A stretch of 64,000 bases of DNA from Akkermansia muciniphila (lineage in GTDB: Bacteria; Verrucomicrobiota; Verrucomicrobiia; Limisphaerales; UBA9464): the NCBI GenBank assembly GCA_945861565.1, contig CAMAUY010000004.1, forward strand, positions 1 through 64,000, written 5' to 3'. The notes beneath the pieces were generated by a model that saw only the letters and a list, made by a program, of their open reading frames with translations, ran no database searches and was not told the origin of the DNA. Of this stretch, positions 1 through 9,547 are shown in pieces; positions within the stretch are counted from its first letter, which is position 1; the number at the start of each line of letters is the position of its first letter. Made by a program: the position numbers and the translations under genes.

Positions 1-147
1 CAGATCGAGAATCCCGAATAAAGAAGGCCGCACCTCGGCGGGGGCGGCGAACCCAGCGTCGCCCTCGCCCATCTCGGAAATACCCCTCAATCACTGTGCG
101 GTTTTCAAATCGGCACTTTCACACGGTTTTCAGACCGTCCTCCGCAG
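1..147. other. Non-coding mosaic sequence at the window edge
   Basis: This stretch does not encode the expected upstream part of the adenylation domain that begins near 148. The frame is open back to a stop at 19-21, but the residues it would encode resemble no synthetase sequence. It holds two similar 14-15 base blocks, at 99-113 and 124-137, each starting cggttttca, with a period of about 25 bases. I see no gene here. It may be an intergenic repeat joined to a truncated gene. Confidence 0.5.
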
Positions 148-159
148 TCGCCTGCCAAG

Positions 160-1965
160 GTGCGCGGCTATCTGGAGCTGCCCGGGCATGGCCGCCTCAT
201 CAACGGATATGGCCCGACGGAGAACACCACGTTCACCTGCTGCGGCGGGTTCGATCGCGCCGAACAGATTGGTGAATCCGTGCCCATGGGGCGACCCATT
301 GCCGGAACGCAGGTTTACATTCTGGATCCGCAAGGACAGCCCGTCCCGATCGGCGTCCGGGGTGAAATCTATACGGGCGGCGACGGTTTGGCGCGCGGAT
401 ATCTCAACGCGCATGAACTGACATCCGAGCGGTTCATTCCAAATCCCTTCAACCCCGACTCGCGAGCGCGACTCTATAAGACCGGAGATATTGCTCGGTG
501 GCTGCCCGACGGACAAATTGAGTTCCTCGGCCGCGGAGACAATCAAATTAAGATCCGCGGTTACCGGATCGAGCCGGGCGAGATCGAGACCGCGTTGCGC
601 GTACAGTCTGAGGTGCGCGAGGTGGCAGTCCTTGTGCGCGAGGACACGCCGGGCGATCGGTTGCTGGTCGCGTATCTCGTCGCTCATGCCCAAGAGAAGC
701 CCGACGAGTCCACTCTCCGCACGCGGCTCGGGGAGATTCTTCCGGATTACATGCTGCCCAACGCGTTTGTGTGGCTTGATAAATTGCCGCTGACGCTCAA
801 CGGCAAGCTGGATCGCAAGGCGTTGCCAGCGCCGCAAGCAGGTGTCAAAGGCAGACCTGCTGAAACGGATCAACCCACGAATATCCTCGAACTGCAATTA
901 CTCCGGCTTTGGCACCGGCTCTTCCATCGGGAGGATATCGGACGGCACGATAATTTTTTCGACCTCGGGGGGCACTCGCTCCTGGCCGCGCGACTGGCGA
1001 CGGAAATCGACCAGCTTCTCGGATGCAAGCTGCCGATCGCCGCATTGTTCCAGTCGCCTACGGTCGAATCGTTGACCCGCCGGCTCACCGCGGAAAATTG
1101 GGTGCCTGCCTGGAAATCTCTGGTGCCGCTGCAACCGCTGGGGGCAAAACCGCCGTTCTTTCTCGTCCATGGCTGGGGCGGTGATGTCTTTGTTTTTCTG
1201 GGATTGGCCCGGCAACTGGCACCCGACCAACCGGCGTACGGCCTGCAGGCCGTTGGCCTCGACGGCAAATCGCCGCGACACACCACCCTCGAAAACATGG
1301 CGGCGCATTACGTTCAGGAAATCCGTTCGTTCCAACCCGAGGGACCGTATTACTTGGGAGGATACTCGATGGGAGGATTGATCGCCTTCGAAATGGCTCA
1401 ACAGCTCCATCGCCTTGGCCAACGAGTCGCCCTGCTCGCACTGTTCGACACCGTCCCGATCTGCACGATTCCGTGGACGGTTTATGGGCGAGTCATTCCC
1501 TCCTACCTCTGGGAGCGCTTGAGGATGCATCTGCGAAGGGGGTGGAGAATGCCGAATCGGGAGCGGCGCGATTACTTCCGAGGACGCTGGACTGCGCTCC
1601 AGCATTGGATGGTCCGAAACCGAGTTCGACTCCCGGTGACTCCGATCGCTACGCCGGGTGGAAGTCAGCCTCTGCAGCTGTCCGGATTTGCCGACTACTA
1701 CCTCGCCCTCGCGTCGGCCTATCGGCTCCATCGCTATCCGGGTTCGGCGGACGTTTTCGTCAGTGAACACACCAATCCCCACTGGGCATCGTCCTGGAAG
1801 CAGTTGGTCCGCGGCGGCGTCTCGTACCACCGGATTCCGGGCACACACCTAGAACTTCTCACACCGATGTCCCTACCCGTGCTGTCGATTGCTTTAAGAA
1901 CCGCCCTACACCGCGCCCAGAATGAGAACATTCACGTCAACCATGGCGCAACCAAAGTTCCGTGA
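160..1965 (+). CDS. NRPS fragment: C-terminal adenylation + carrier + thioesterase (5' truncated)
   Basis: This is the end of a nonribosomal peptide synthetase: the last part of an amino-acid adenylation domain, a peptidyl-carrier domain and a type I thioesterase that releases the peptide. Using the GTG at 160 as residue 1, it opens just before the A5 motif (NGYGPTE) and continues through YKTGD, GRGDNQIKIRGYRIE and NGKLDRK (A10 lysine). The carrier serine is S273 in DLGGHSLLA. The thioesterase has nucleophile S403 in GYSMGG and a late H563 in GTHLELL. The first two thirds of the adenylation domain (A1-A4) are missing, and homology starts abruptly near 148. No ribosome-binding site precedes the GTG, so this start is only a coordinate. 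It is unlikely to be functional as drawn. Cytoplasmic. Family assignment is secure; the substrate cannot be read. Confidence 0.85.
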   Translation: MRGYLELPGHGRLINGYGPTENTTFTCCGGFDRAEQIGESVPMGRPIAGTQVYILDPQGQPVPIGVRGEIYTGGDGLARGYLNAHELTSERFIPNPFNPDSRARLYKTGDIARWLPDGQIEFLGRGDNQIKIRGYRIEPGEIETALRVQSEVREVAVLVREDTPGDRLLVAYLVAHAQEKPDESTLRTRLGEILPDYMLPNAFVWLDKLPLTLNGKLDRKALPAPQAGVKGRPAETDQPTNILELQLLRLWHRLFHREDIGRHDNFFDLGGHSLLAARLATEIDQLLGCKLPIAALFQSPTVESLTRRLTAENWVPAWKSLVPLQPLGAKPPFFLVHGWGGDVFVFLGLARQLAPDQPAYGLQAVGLDGKSPRHTTLENMAAHYVQEIRSFQPEGPYYLGGYSMGGLIAFEMAQQLHRLGQRVALLALFDTVPICTIPWTVYGRVIPSYLWERLRMHLRRGWRMPNRERRDYFRGRWTALQHWMVRNRVRLPVTPIATPGGSQPLQLSGFADYYLALASAYRLHRYPGSADVFVSEHTNPHWASSWKQLVRGGVSYHRIPGTHLELLTPMSLPVLSIALRTALHRAQNENIHVNHGATKVP

Positions 1966-2006
1966 GATCTCGGGTGCGCGGCCAAATAACCTGATTTCTT
2001 GATGCC

Positions 2007-2405
2007 ATGAAGAATCGAGACATCCAGGAAGTTGCTGGCGTTACCGACGTCGAGCCGACACCGCCGTTGACCGACGGACTGTGCCTCCATCGTCGCTTCG
2101 AATCGTACGCCGCCCATCGTCCCGACGCGGTGGCAGTGGTCGAGGGGGACCTAGTCTTTTCGTATGCTCAAATCAACGCCCAGGCCAATCGCCTCGCCCG
2201 CCATTTGCTGAACTGCGGAGTAACAGCCGAAGTAACCGTGGGAAATCTGGGGAGCTTTGTCGCAGGGAGGCACCTTGGTGATCCTCCCCTCCGTCAAACG
2301 CCTCTCCGGCGGTTATTTTATAGACCTGCTGCGAAGGACTGGCGTCACGGTGTTGAGCCTCACGCCATCGGCATTCCGTCACCATTTGCTGGAAGGTGCA
2401 TTTGA
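2007..2405 (+). pseudogene. NRPS adenylation-domain N-terminal fragment
   Basis: The first roughly 77 residues are a clear start of an NRPS adenylation domain: LHRRFESYAAHRPDAVAVV followed by a FSYAQINAQANRLARHLL block (A1 region). The ATG at 2007 looks like a genuine gene start 41 bases after the preceding NRPS stop. Homology ends at about 2236, after AEVTVG, and the rest of the reading frame is out-of-frame sequence from the next fragment. About two hundred residues of the domain (A2-A3, including the P-loop-like SGSTG) are missing at the join. It could not make an active enzyme. Confidence 0.7.
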
Positions 2406-3012
2406 TGAAATGGGTACCCTGCCCTCTTTGCGCACCATTGCCTTAAGCGGCGAAGCCCCGGTGGCGACTGACCTGAAGAAATGGTTCGCCGGAAATCCCG
2501 ATGGCCGCCCGAAATTGATCAGCACCTACGCCATCACCGAGACCGGGGGGCAGGTCACCTGGCGGGTGCTGCTTCCCGGCGACTCCGATGCCGCCTGGAT
2601 GGGGCATGTTCTTGCCGACACGAGAATATACCTGTTGGACGAAAAATTGCGCCCGGTCCCGGTGGGAACGCCCGGGGAGATTTGCGTGGCCGGACCCGGC
2701 TTAGCTCGCGGCTACTTGAACCAACCGGATTTGACCCGGCAGAAGTTTGTCCACGATCCATTTGGCGATGGTAGCGAAGCTAAACTTTACCGCACCGGCG
2801 ATCGGGCACGCGTTCGCAAGGACGGCAAAATAGAAATCATCGGACGCACGGACGATCAAATTAAACTTGGCGGGCATCGCATTGAGTTGGGAGAAATTGA
2901 AGCGGTGCTCCGCGAGCACCCGGCGATCGCTGAGGCCGCGGTGGTCATGCGTCAGGACAATGGGACCAATCCCCGCCTCGTGGCCTATGTCGTCGCGCAG
3001 GGCGGCACTTGA
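2257..3012 (+). pseudogene. NRPS adenylation-domain C-terminal fragment
   Basis: This is the second half of an adenylation domain, in a different frame from the fragment before it. In this frame the conserved sequence actually begins at 2239 (WEIWGALSQGG), upstream of the TTG taken as start. It continues through the A5-like STYAITETGG, A6 GEICVAGPGLARGYLN, A7 LYRTGDRAR and A8 GRTDDQIKLGGHRIELGEIEAV, ending at LVAYVVAQGG before a stop at 3010. The A10 lysine motif and the carrier domain that should follow are absent. The next frame enters directly inside a condensation domain. It was probably once part of one gene with 2007-2236 and 3008-6283. Confidence 0.75.
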
Positions 3013-6000
3013 GGGAAAAAGTGCCGCTTATATTCTGTCCCAGGCCCTGCGTCTGCACGGCATTTTAAACCGGAGCGCCTTGGAGCGCGCGATCTATGAA
3101 ATCGTAACGCGACACGAGAGTCTGCGCACACACTTTATCGAAATCGAGGGTGAACCAACCCAGGTCATCGTTCCAGATTTAGCAGTGTTCCTGCCCTTGG
3201 AGGATTTGAGCGCGATGGACCGCGAAGCCCAGCAGGTTGCCGTTGCCACGACGGTGCGGAGAAACCATCAGGAACCGTTTGTTCTCAGCAAGGGCCCGCT
3301 GCTGCGTGCTCGCTTGATCAAGCTCGGCGATCGGGAGCACATTCTGCTGTTGGCCTTTCATCACATCATTACCGATGGGTGGTCCATGGCCGTGTTTCAT
3401 CGCGAGTTGACCTCGCTGTATGACGCATTCCGCGAGGGTTCGGAAAACCCGCTCCAGCCGCTGGCTGTGCAATATGCCGACTACACGCTCTGGCAGCGGG
3501 AGTGGCTACAGGGCGGCAACTTGAATCGACAGGTGGACTATTGGACCGCCAAACTCGCCGGCGCCCCTCCGGTCCTGACGCTTCCTCGTGACGAGCCACG
3601 CAGCACGCACCCGAGTCCTCCGGGGGGGCGTCGCACCCGGGTGCTGCCCGCGGACCTGACCCGGTCCCTAACCGCTCTTTGCCACCGCGAAGGGGCCACT
3701 CTGTTCATGGGATTGCTGGCCGCATTCAAGGTGTTGCTCGCCCGGTTGTCCAGACAGGATGACATCGTTATAGGGACTCCGATTGCGAATCGGAATCGTG
3801 TCGAACTCGAAGCATTGATTGGCTTTTTTATGGGCACGCTGGCCCTGCGCACAGATCTTTCGGCCCGGCCGACATTTCAGGAACTGCTCAGGCAGGTGCG
3901 CGCCACAGCACTCGAGGCCTTTGACAATCAGGACCTTCCTTTTGAGAGGCTCATTGAGGTGTTGCGGGTGGAGCGGAGCCTGGCGCATTCGCCGGTATTT
4001 CAGATCTTCTTCAATATGCTCAATCAGGAGGGGGCTACGCCAGCGTTGTCCGGGTTGGAAGTGGAACGTATCCCGCAGCCGGATGGGGAGTCAAAGTTCG
4101 ACATCACCCTTTACGCCGCCGAGGCGGGCGGAGAAATCCATCTCCACGCCGTCTACAATGTGGCGCTGTTCCATGGCGAAACCATCGAACGGATGCTGGA
4201 CCAATTGCACCGGCTTCTCGACCAGATCGTGGCCAATCCCGCGCAATCCATTCACACCTACTCGCTGATACGTCCCCGAGACGTGGCGATCCTGCCTGAT
4301 CCCACCCGCCCGCTGGCAAAGCGAGAGGAGATGGGGATGCATGACGGTTTCGTCATTCAGGCAAAGCGAGTGCCGCACCGCGTGGCGCTAACCGATGGGG
4401 TGACGGAATGGACTTATGCTGAAGTGGACGAGATCAGCAATCGCCTCGCCTGTCGTCTTCGACGGGAGGGATTGCAGGCGGGGGAAGTTGTGGCGGTGTA
4501 TGCCACCCGGTCGCCCGCACTTGTCTGGTCCCTCCTCGGAATCTTGAAGGCGGGCGGGGTCTTTATGATTCTGGACTCCGCCTACCCGGCCCGACGGCTG
4601 CGCCGTTATCTGGATCTAGCCGAACCGGTGGCATTGCTGAACCTTCTCCCGGCGGAAGGCCTGCCCGATGCCATTGCGGAATTCACGACCCCACGCGGAT
4701 TGCGTTTTCACACGGACATTCCGGCGGAAAAGTCCGCTGCACTAGCTCGATTTGAACCGTCGAAAGAGGACCACGATTTCCTGCCCTCCGTAGCCGGAGA
4801 TGCTCCGGCCTATATCGTATTTACTTCCGGATCAACCGGCGACCCCCTCGGCATCCTCGGCACTCACGCGCCCGTCAGTCACTTTCTGCGCTGGCATATT
4901 GACCGGTTTGATTTGAGGGATACCGATCGCTTCAGCCTCCTTTCCGGCCTGGGTCACGATCCACTCCTGCGTGATATATTCACGCCGCTCTCGTTGGGTG
5001 CATCCCTGCACCTTCCGCCGGCCGACGTAGGGGAATCGCCGGGCGCGCTCGCCCAATGGCTGGACAGGGAACAAATCAGCGTGTGTCACACAACTCCAGC
5101 CATGGTTGAGTACTTGGGAGATGCCGAACCGGGGCAGGAGCTCGACACGTTGCGCTGGATGTTCATTGGCGGGGATCGATTGAACGTTGCCACCGTCCGA
5201 AAGATTCGCGGTTGGAGTTCGTCGTGCGGATTGGTCAATTTCTACGGGACCACCGAGACGCCTCAAGCCATGGGTTTTCACGTCGTCACCGTGGAGGACA
5301 TTGCCCAACAGTCCCCTGCCGGAACAATACCCATCGGCCGGGAGATCGAGGGTGCCCAACTGCTGCTGCTCAACGCGGCCGACGGCGTCGCCGCAATTGG
5401 CGAGCTGGCGGAAATCTGCATCCGTACACCGCATCTAAGCAGAGAATATTTGACAACGGACGACCGAACCAAGGACCGCTTCCAAAGTAATCCGTTCCAC
5501 GCGGTCGCGGAGGATCGAATCTTTCGGACCGGGGACATGGGACGCTATCGGTCGGACGGCACCGTTCTGCTGGCCGGCCGGAAGGACGCCCAGGTCAAGA
5601 TCCGGGGATTTCGCGTGGAACTTGGCGAGATCGAGGCAGCGCTTCGCACTCTCCCCGAAGTGAAGAGCGCGGGGGTTTTCGGTCGCGAGAATGACTCCGG
5701 CATTGAAGATCTTGTGGCCTGCCTCGTCTCCCGGACGGAAGCGCCGACTCCGGCAAAACTTCGCGCGGAGTTGGCGAAACTCGTGCCGGACTACATGGTC
5801 CCATCCCGTTTCGTGTTGATTCCGGATCTGCCTTTGACCCCGAATGGCAAGCTGGACCGAAAGGCCCTGGAGAAACTGACGGGCGGGGAACTGGCATCCG
5901 ACCAGACCTATGTCGCTCCACAAAATGAGCGGGAGGAGGCGCTCGAGGAAATCTGGCAAACCCTGCTGCGACGGGAGCGAGTGGGCATCCATGACAACTT

Positions 6001-6283
6001 CTTCGATCTCGGTGGACACTCGCTCCTGGCCACGCAGGTGATTTCCCGGATGCGAGGTAAATTCGATGTCGAGATTCCCTTACGCGCTCTCTTTGAAAGT
6101 CCAACCATCGCCGCCCTCGGCACTTTACTTGAGGAAATGGTGACCGCCTCCGAGAGAGCGGAAGACGTCGAACACCTGCTGAGAGAATTGGAATCACTAA
6201 CCGAAGACGACGCGGCAACGCGACTAATTGCCGACGGCGATGGGGCCACGAAGGCTCCCGGCACCCCCGCCAGTTCCAGGTAA
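2867..6283 (+). CDS. NRPS module: condensation (N-truncated) + adenylation + carrier
   Basis: This is a nonribosomal peptide synthetase module that forms a peptide bond and activates one amino acid. The first 46 or so residues from the ATG at 2867 are frame-shifted adenylation sequence. The condensation domain starts near 3008 (LEGKSAAYILSQALRL) and lacks its extreme N-terminus. The condensation catalytic motif is HHIITDG, H165-G171. The adenylation domain has A3 YIVFTSGSTG from residue 649, A4-like GLGHDPLLRD with the Asp expected for alpha-amino acids, A5 NFYGTTE, FRTGDMGRY and the A10 NGKLDRK lysine. The carrier serine is S1052 in GGHSLLATQ. An acidic tail of about 65 residues follows and there is no thioesterase. 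The domains from 3008 on look intact, but no natural start codon or upstream linker is visible. Confidence 0.85.
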   Translation: MAGIALSWEKLKRCSASTRRSLRPRWSCVRTMGPIPASWPMSSRRAALEGKSAAYILSQALRLHGILNRSALERAIYEIVTRHESLRTHFIEIEGEPTQVIVPDLAVFLPLEDLSAMDREAQQVAVATTVRRNHQEPFVLSKGPLLRARLIKLGDREHILLLAFHHIITDGWSMAVFHRELTSLYDAFREGSENPLQPLAVQYADYTLWQREWLQGGNLNRQVDYWTAKLAGAPPVLTLPRDEPRSTHPSPPGGRRTRVLPADLTRSLTALCHREGATLFMGLLAAFKVLLARLSRQDDIVIGTPIANRNRVELEALIGFFMGTLALRTDLSARPTFQELLRQVRATALEAFDNQDLPFERLIEVLRVERSLAHSPVFQIFFNMLNQEGATPALSGLEVERIPQPDGESKFDITLYAAEAGGEIHLHAVYNVALFHGETIERMLDQLHRLLDQIVANPAQSIHTYSLIRPRDVAILPDPTRPLAKREEMGMHDGFVIQAKRVPHRVALTDGVTEWTYAEVDEISNRLACRLRREGLQAGEVVAVYATRSPALVWSLLGILKAGGVFMILDSAYPARRLRRYLDLAEPVALLNLLPAEGLPDAIAEFTTPRGLRFHTDIPAEKSAALARFEPSKEDHDFLPSVAGDAPAYIVFTSGSTGDPLGILGTHAPVSHFLRWHIDRFDLRDTDRFSLLSGLGHDPLLRDIFTPLSLGASLHLPPADVGESPGALAQWLDREQISVCHTTPAMVEYLGDAEPGQELDTLRWMFIGGDRLNVATVRKIRGWSSSCGLVNFYGTTETPQAMGFHVVTVEDIAQQSPAGTIPIGREIEGAQLLLLNAADGVAAIGELAEICIRTPHLSREYLTTDDRTKDRFQSNPFHAVAEDRIFRTGDMGRYRSDGTVLLAGRKDAQVKIRGFRVELGEIEAALRTLPEVKSAGVFGRENDSGIEDLVACLVSRTEAPTPAKLRAELAKLVPDYMVPSRFVLIPDLPLTPNGKLDRKALEKLTGGELASDQTYVAPQNEREEALEEIWQTLLRRERVGIHDNFFDLGGHSLLATQVISRMRGKFDVEIPLRALFESPTIAALGTLLEEMVTASERAEDVEHLLRELESLTEDDAATRLIADGDGATKAPGTPASSR

Positions 6284-6502
6284 GCTTGCGAAAAAACTCT
6301 GCCTACCCTCGGCGGAGCGATTGACACGTGTCCGGGTGGAAGGCTCGTGCGGTTGCGAGTGCGGCGCAACCGAAGCATCCAGCGGACGAATGCAGCCGAT
6401 CGACCAATCCCCCGAATAACCGAATAAATCCGTTGCTCCTTTGGCGAGAAACGGATCCTCTGCCGGTAGGTGAATCTGGAACAAATCGTGAGACCACCGC
6501 CC

Positions 6503-7360
6503 ATGCCCGCTGGGGGGCAAAAACTGGGCCCGCTTCCGCAGACCGAACAGCGGCCCCGGGTGATCGAAAGTGCCTTGTGCTTACCGCTCCCCCCTTACGG
6601 AGAGCGGCGACACGTTGCGGCATTCACGCTCATAGAATTGTTGGTCGTGATCGCGATCATAGCGATCCTAGCCTCCATGCTCCTGCCGACGCTTGCTGGC
6701 GCCAAGGAGCGCGGCCGGCGCACGTATTGTGTGAATAACCAGAAGCAATTGAGCTTGGCTTGTCATCTTTACGCCAATGATACCGGGGACAAGCTGCCCG
6801 TCGGCGTGCGTGACCCGGGGGGTGATTCCCATATTTTTTGGATTCCAACCAATACGTGGGTCGCTTTCACCAAGTTAGCCAATGTGAAATGCGTCGATTG
6901 TCCCAGTTTATGGCCATTCGAATATCCCTACGACCAAGTCCCAACCAAGGACGGGATCCGGTCCGATGGCACGAGCGCTCGGACCCGGTATGGTCTTGGT
7001 TATGTGATTGGCTACCACTACCACGGTGGCCACAAGATGCCCTGGGGAGCAAATAACAAATGGTTTTCACCCCAAAGGCTGACCGATGTGAGCACCAATG
7101 AAATCGTGCTTTTCTCCGACCTGAACCATGCCAGCGCAGAACAAGGCAGCTACACGCTGGTACCCCACGGAGCCCGGGGCCGGGTTGGGAGCGCTAGGAA
7201 TCCCTGGAACAAAGGCAGCGGCGGCGCGTCGCCGCAATCCTATGGCGCGCAAGGCGGCAACGTTGCTTTCCTGGATGGTTCGGTGCGCTGGAAGCCAATC
7301 CTACAGATGCGTACCTATGAAACATGGTCTGGAGGTCCCGGCTACCGGGGCACGTGGTGA
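6503..7360 (+). CDS. Type II secretion/pseudopilin-like protein (H-X9-DG type)
   Basis: This is a prepilin-type exported protein. It has the N-methylation/cleavage signature [23 protein letters not shown], with cleavage expected before the Phe and Glu at position 5, followed by a soluble domain ending in [13 protein letters not shown]. That ending matches the H-X9-DG tail typical of the many pseudopilins of Verrucomicrobia, Lentisphaerae and Planctomycetes. The frame is open from a GTG at 6470, but the ATG at 6503 gives a more natural leader. It stands alone on the plus strand between the NRPS remnants and an unknown membrane protein. No secretion ATPase or platform gene lies nearby. The role is likely surface or periplasmic; the precise function is unknown. 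Confidence 0.85.
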   Translation: MPAGGQKLGPLPQTEQRPRVIESALCLPLPPYGERRHVAAFTLIELLVVIAIIAILASMLLPTLAGAKERGRRTYCVNNQKQLSLACHLYANDTGDKLPVGVRDPGGDSHIFWIPTNTWVAFTKLANVKCVDCPSLWPFEYPYDQVPTKDGIRSDGTSARTRYGLGYVIGYHYHGGHKMPWGANNKWFSPQRLTDVSTNEIVLFSDLNHASAEQGSYTLVPHGARGRVGSARNPWNKGSGGASPQSYGAQGGNVAFLDGSVRWKPILQMRTYETWSGGPGYRGTW

Positions 7361-7443
7361 CCGCCAGCGTATGAAAGTGTTTCCCGATGAGTTCACGTGC
7401 GTAGGCAACGAGTACCGTCATCCGTGATGACTGCCGGTAGGGT

Positions 7444-8088
7444 ATGGGCAAGAACGGCATCCTCGCAATTATCGCCCTGCTAGCCCTGATCGCGGGCGCG
7501 ATACTGTTTCTTGTCAGGGAGTATCAGGGGGGACCGAAAATCAACTTGAGGCCTTACCAGGCGCTCGGTGCAGTCACCGCCGAGGAGACCGCCAAGTTGC
7601 TGGGTAATCGTGGCTCCATCGCCGTCATCGCCGAAGACTTCGGCCGATATAACATGGCCTGGGTTAAGGTACAGATGAGCGCGTTCCGATCGACTCTCCA
7701 AAAGAATGGCATCGCACTGACGAAAATTGAAAAGGTGATCGATCCCCAATTGAGCGAGGGTCAAGGTCAAACCTTCACCGCGGAGGTCCTCCTGCGGTTG
7801 ATTCAGAATAACCCCCAAGTAAGTGGCGTCGTTATTTTTGCGTCGTTGCCTGATTTCAGCGGACAAGACCTTGCCCAGCTCAAGCAGCACGGCAAGAGAA
7901 TCGTCGTCGTTTCCAAAACCACGGTTGGCTATCGGACCCTGTTCGAATCCGGAGCGATTCATCTGGCTATCGTCGCCCGGGCTGAGGCCCGTGTCCCCAG
8001 CGAGAAAAAACGGAGGACGCCCCGCGAGTTGTTCAACGATGAATATATCGTGGTTACGGGTGCGAACCTTACTGATCTGCCGCCGTAA
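7444..8088 (+). CDS. Membrane-anchored protein of unknown function with a substrate-binding-like fold
   Basis: The product has 214 residues. Residues 5-24 form one hydrophobic helix (ILAIIALLALIAGAILFLV) that should anchor it in the inner membrane. The remainder is soluble and probably periplasmic. The pattern IAVIAEDFG ... FRSTLQKNGI ... VSGVVIFASLPDFSGQDLAQL ... KRIVVVSK alternates strands and helices as in type 1 periplasmic sugar-binding proteins, but only part of such a domain would fit. I do not recognise the family. A ggtaggg sequence before the ATG could serve as ribosome-binding site. It follows the pseudopilin gene by 83 bases on the same strand, so the two may be co-transcribed. 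Confidence 0.7.
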   Translation: MGKNGILAIIALLALIAGAILFLVREYQGGPKINLRPYQALGAVTAEETAKLLGNRGSIAVIAEDFGRYNMAWVKVQMSAFRSTLQKNGIALTKIEKVIDPQLSEGQGQTFTAEVLLRLIQNNPQVSGVVIFASLPDFSGQDLAQLKQHGKRIVVVSKTTVGYRTLFESGAIHLAIVARAEARVPSEKKRRTPRELFNDEYIVVTGANLTDLPP

Positions 8089-8093
8089 CGCCT

Positions 8094-9539
8094 CTACCCC
8101 ACGATGGCTTTGATCACGTTGCCCGCCACGTCGGTCAGACGAAAATCCCGTCCGGAGTAGCGATAAGTCAAACGCTCGTGATCCAGTCCCAGCAGGTGCA
8201 GGATCGTTGCGTGCAGGTCGTGGACGTGGACCGGGTTCTCCACGGCCTGGAAACCGAACTCATCGGTGGTGCCATGTGCGATCCCGCCCTTTACGCCGCC
8301 GCCGGCCAACCACACGCTGAAGCCATAATGATTATGATCTCGACCACTGAGGGCGGGTAACTCGGCGACAGGGGTCCGACCGAACTCGCCGCTCCACAAG
8401 ACAAGCGTCTCGTCGAAGAGCCCCCGCTGCTTCAAATCGGCGAGAAACGCCGCGATGGGTTGGTCCCATTCACCGGCCAGTTTGCGGTGGTCTTTCTCCA
8501 GGTTTTCGTGGTTATCCCAAGGCTGGCCCGCACCGGACCATACCTGTACGAAGCGAACGCCTCGCTCGATCAGGCGGCGAGTGATCAGCAACTGGCGGCC
8601 GTGGGTGCCGCTACCGTAGGCCTCGCGAATCGCCTGGGGTTCCCGAGTGATGTCAAACGCATCCGTGGCCTCGGCCTGCATCCGGTAGGCCAGTTCAAAG
8701 GCGGCGATGCGGGCTTCCAAAGGCCCATCGTGTGCCCGCTGCGCCGTGTGCTCCTCGTTGATAGCCCGCACGAGATCCAGTTGCCTTCGCTGTTCAGCGT
8801 CGGACATCTGGCGGTTGTGGATGTTCGCGATGAGCTTCTCCACCTCCACATGTTGGGTATCAATGTAGGTGCCTTGGAAGGCACCCGGCAGAAACGCCGA
8901 GCGCCAGTTCTGCGTGGAAACAATCGGATACCCACCCGGGCACAGCGCCATGAACCCCGGCAGATTCCGGCTCTCGCTGCCCAGGCCATAGGTGATCCAT
9001 GCGCCCATGCTGGGCCGGGGCAGTCGCGAGTCGCCGCAATTCATGAGCATCAGCGACGGCTCGTGGTTCGGCACTTCGGCCTGCATCGAGCGGATCACCG
9101 CCAGGTCGTCGGCGTGCAACGCGGCGGTCCGCGCAAACAACTCGCTGACCTCCAGTCCGGACTGGCCGTAGCGTTGAAACTTGAACGGCGATCGCATGGC
9201 CGCGCCCGTCTTGCGCTCGGTCCGAAGATTATTCAGTGGCAACGGTTTTCCGTGATAACGATCCAGCGCTGGCTTGGGATCGAACGTGTCCACCTGCGAC
9301 GGTCCGCCATTCATGAACAGGTGCACCACTCGTCGTGCCCGCGGCGCAAAATGAGGCGCGTTTGGATCGAGTGGGGATAACCCAGGAATCCCGCCCGCCT
9401 GAACTCGATCCGCCAGCCAACCGCTGTCGTCGAGCAACGACGAGAGCGCCATCAACCCGAAGCCGGTCCCGCAGCGGGCGAGCAGCCGACGCCGTGAAAG
9501 AATTTCGTTCAACGGTGTTTTCGTCGAAAGGGTTTCCAT
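8094..9539 (-). CDS. DUF1501 family exported protein (sulfatase-like fold)
   Basis: This is a 481-residue DUF1501 protein, a family related to alkaline phosphatase/sulfatase folds and abundant in Planctomycetes and Verrucomicrobia. The N-terminus SRRRLLARCGTGFGLMAL resembles a Tat signal. Conserved blocks are HLFMNGGPSQVDTFDPKP, LAVIRSM, SGEFGRTP and the C-terminal VENPVHVHDLHATILHLLGLDHERLTYRYSGRDFRLTDV. It starts 8 bases after the end of the DUF1549/DUF1553 gene upstream on the minus strand, so the pair is one operon. The two families co-occur throughout these phyla, and a role in degrading complex substrates has been proposed. The substrate is unknown. Full length. Confidence 0.93.
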   Translation of the reverse strand: METLSTKTPLNEILSRRRLLARCGTGFGLMALSSLLDDSGWLADRVQAGGIPGLSPLDPNAPHFAPRARRVVHLFMNGGPSQVDTFDPKPALDRYHGKPLPLNNLRTERKTGAAMRSPFKFQRYGQSGLEVSELFARTAALHADDLAVIRSMQAEVPNHEPSLMLMNCGDSRLPRPSMGAWITYGLGSESRNLPGFMALCPGGYPIVSTQNWRSAFLPGAFQGTYIDTQHVEVEKLIANIHNRQMSDAEQRRQLDLVRAINEEHTAQRAHDGPLEARIAAFELAYRMQAEATDAFDITREPQAIREAYGSGTHGRQLLITRRLIERGVRFVQVWSGAGQPWDNHENLEKDHRKLAGEWDQPIAAFLADLKQRGLFDETLVLWSGEFGRTPVAELPALSGRDHNHYGFSVWLAGGGVKGGIAHGTTDEFGFQAVENPVHVHDLHATILHLLGLDHERLTYRYSGRDFRLTDVAGNVIKAIVG

Positions 9540-9547
9540 AGGATCAA

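Noticed and set aside
95-140. Minus-strand cggtctgaaaaccg resembling a tRNA anticodon arm
   Set aside because: No acceptor, D or T arm (no gttcga-type sequence) could be placed around it, and a second similar block lies 25 bases away.
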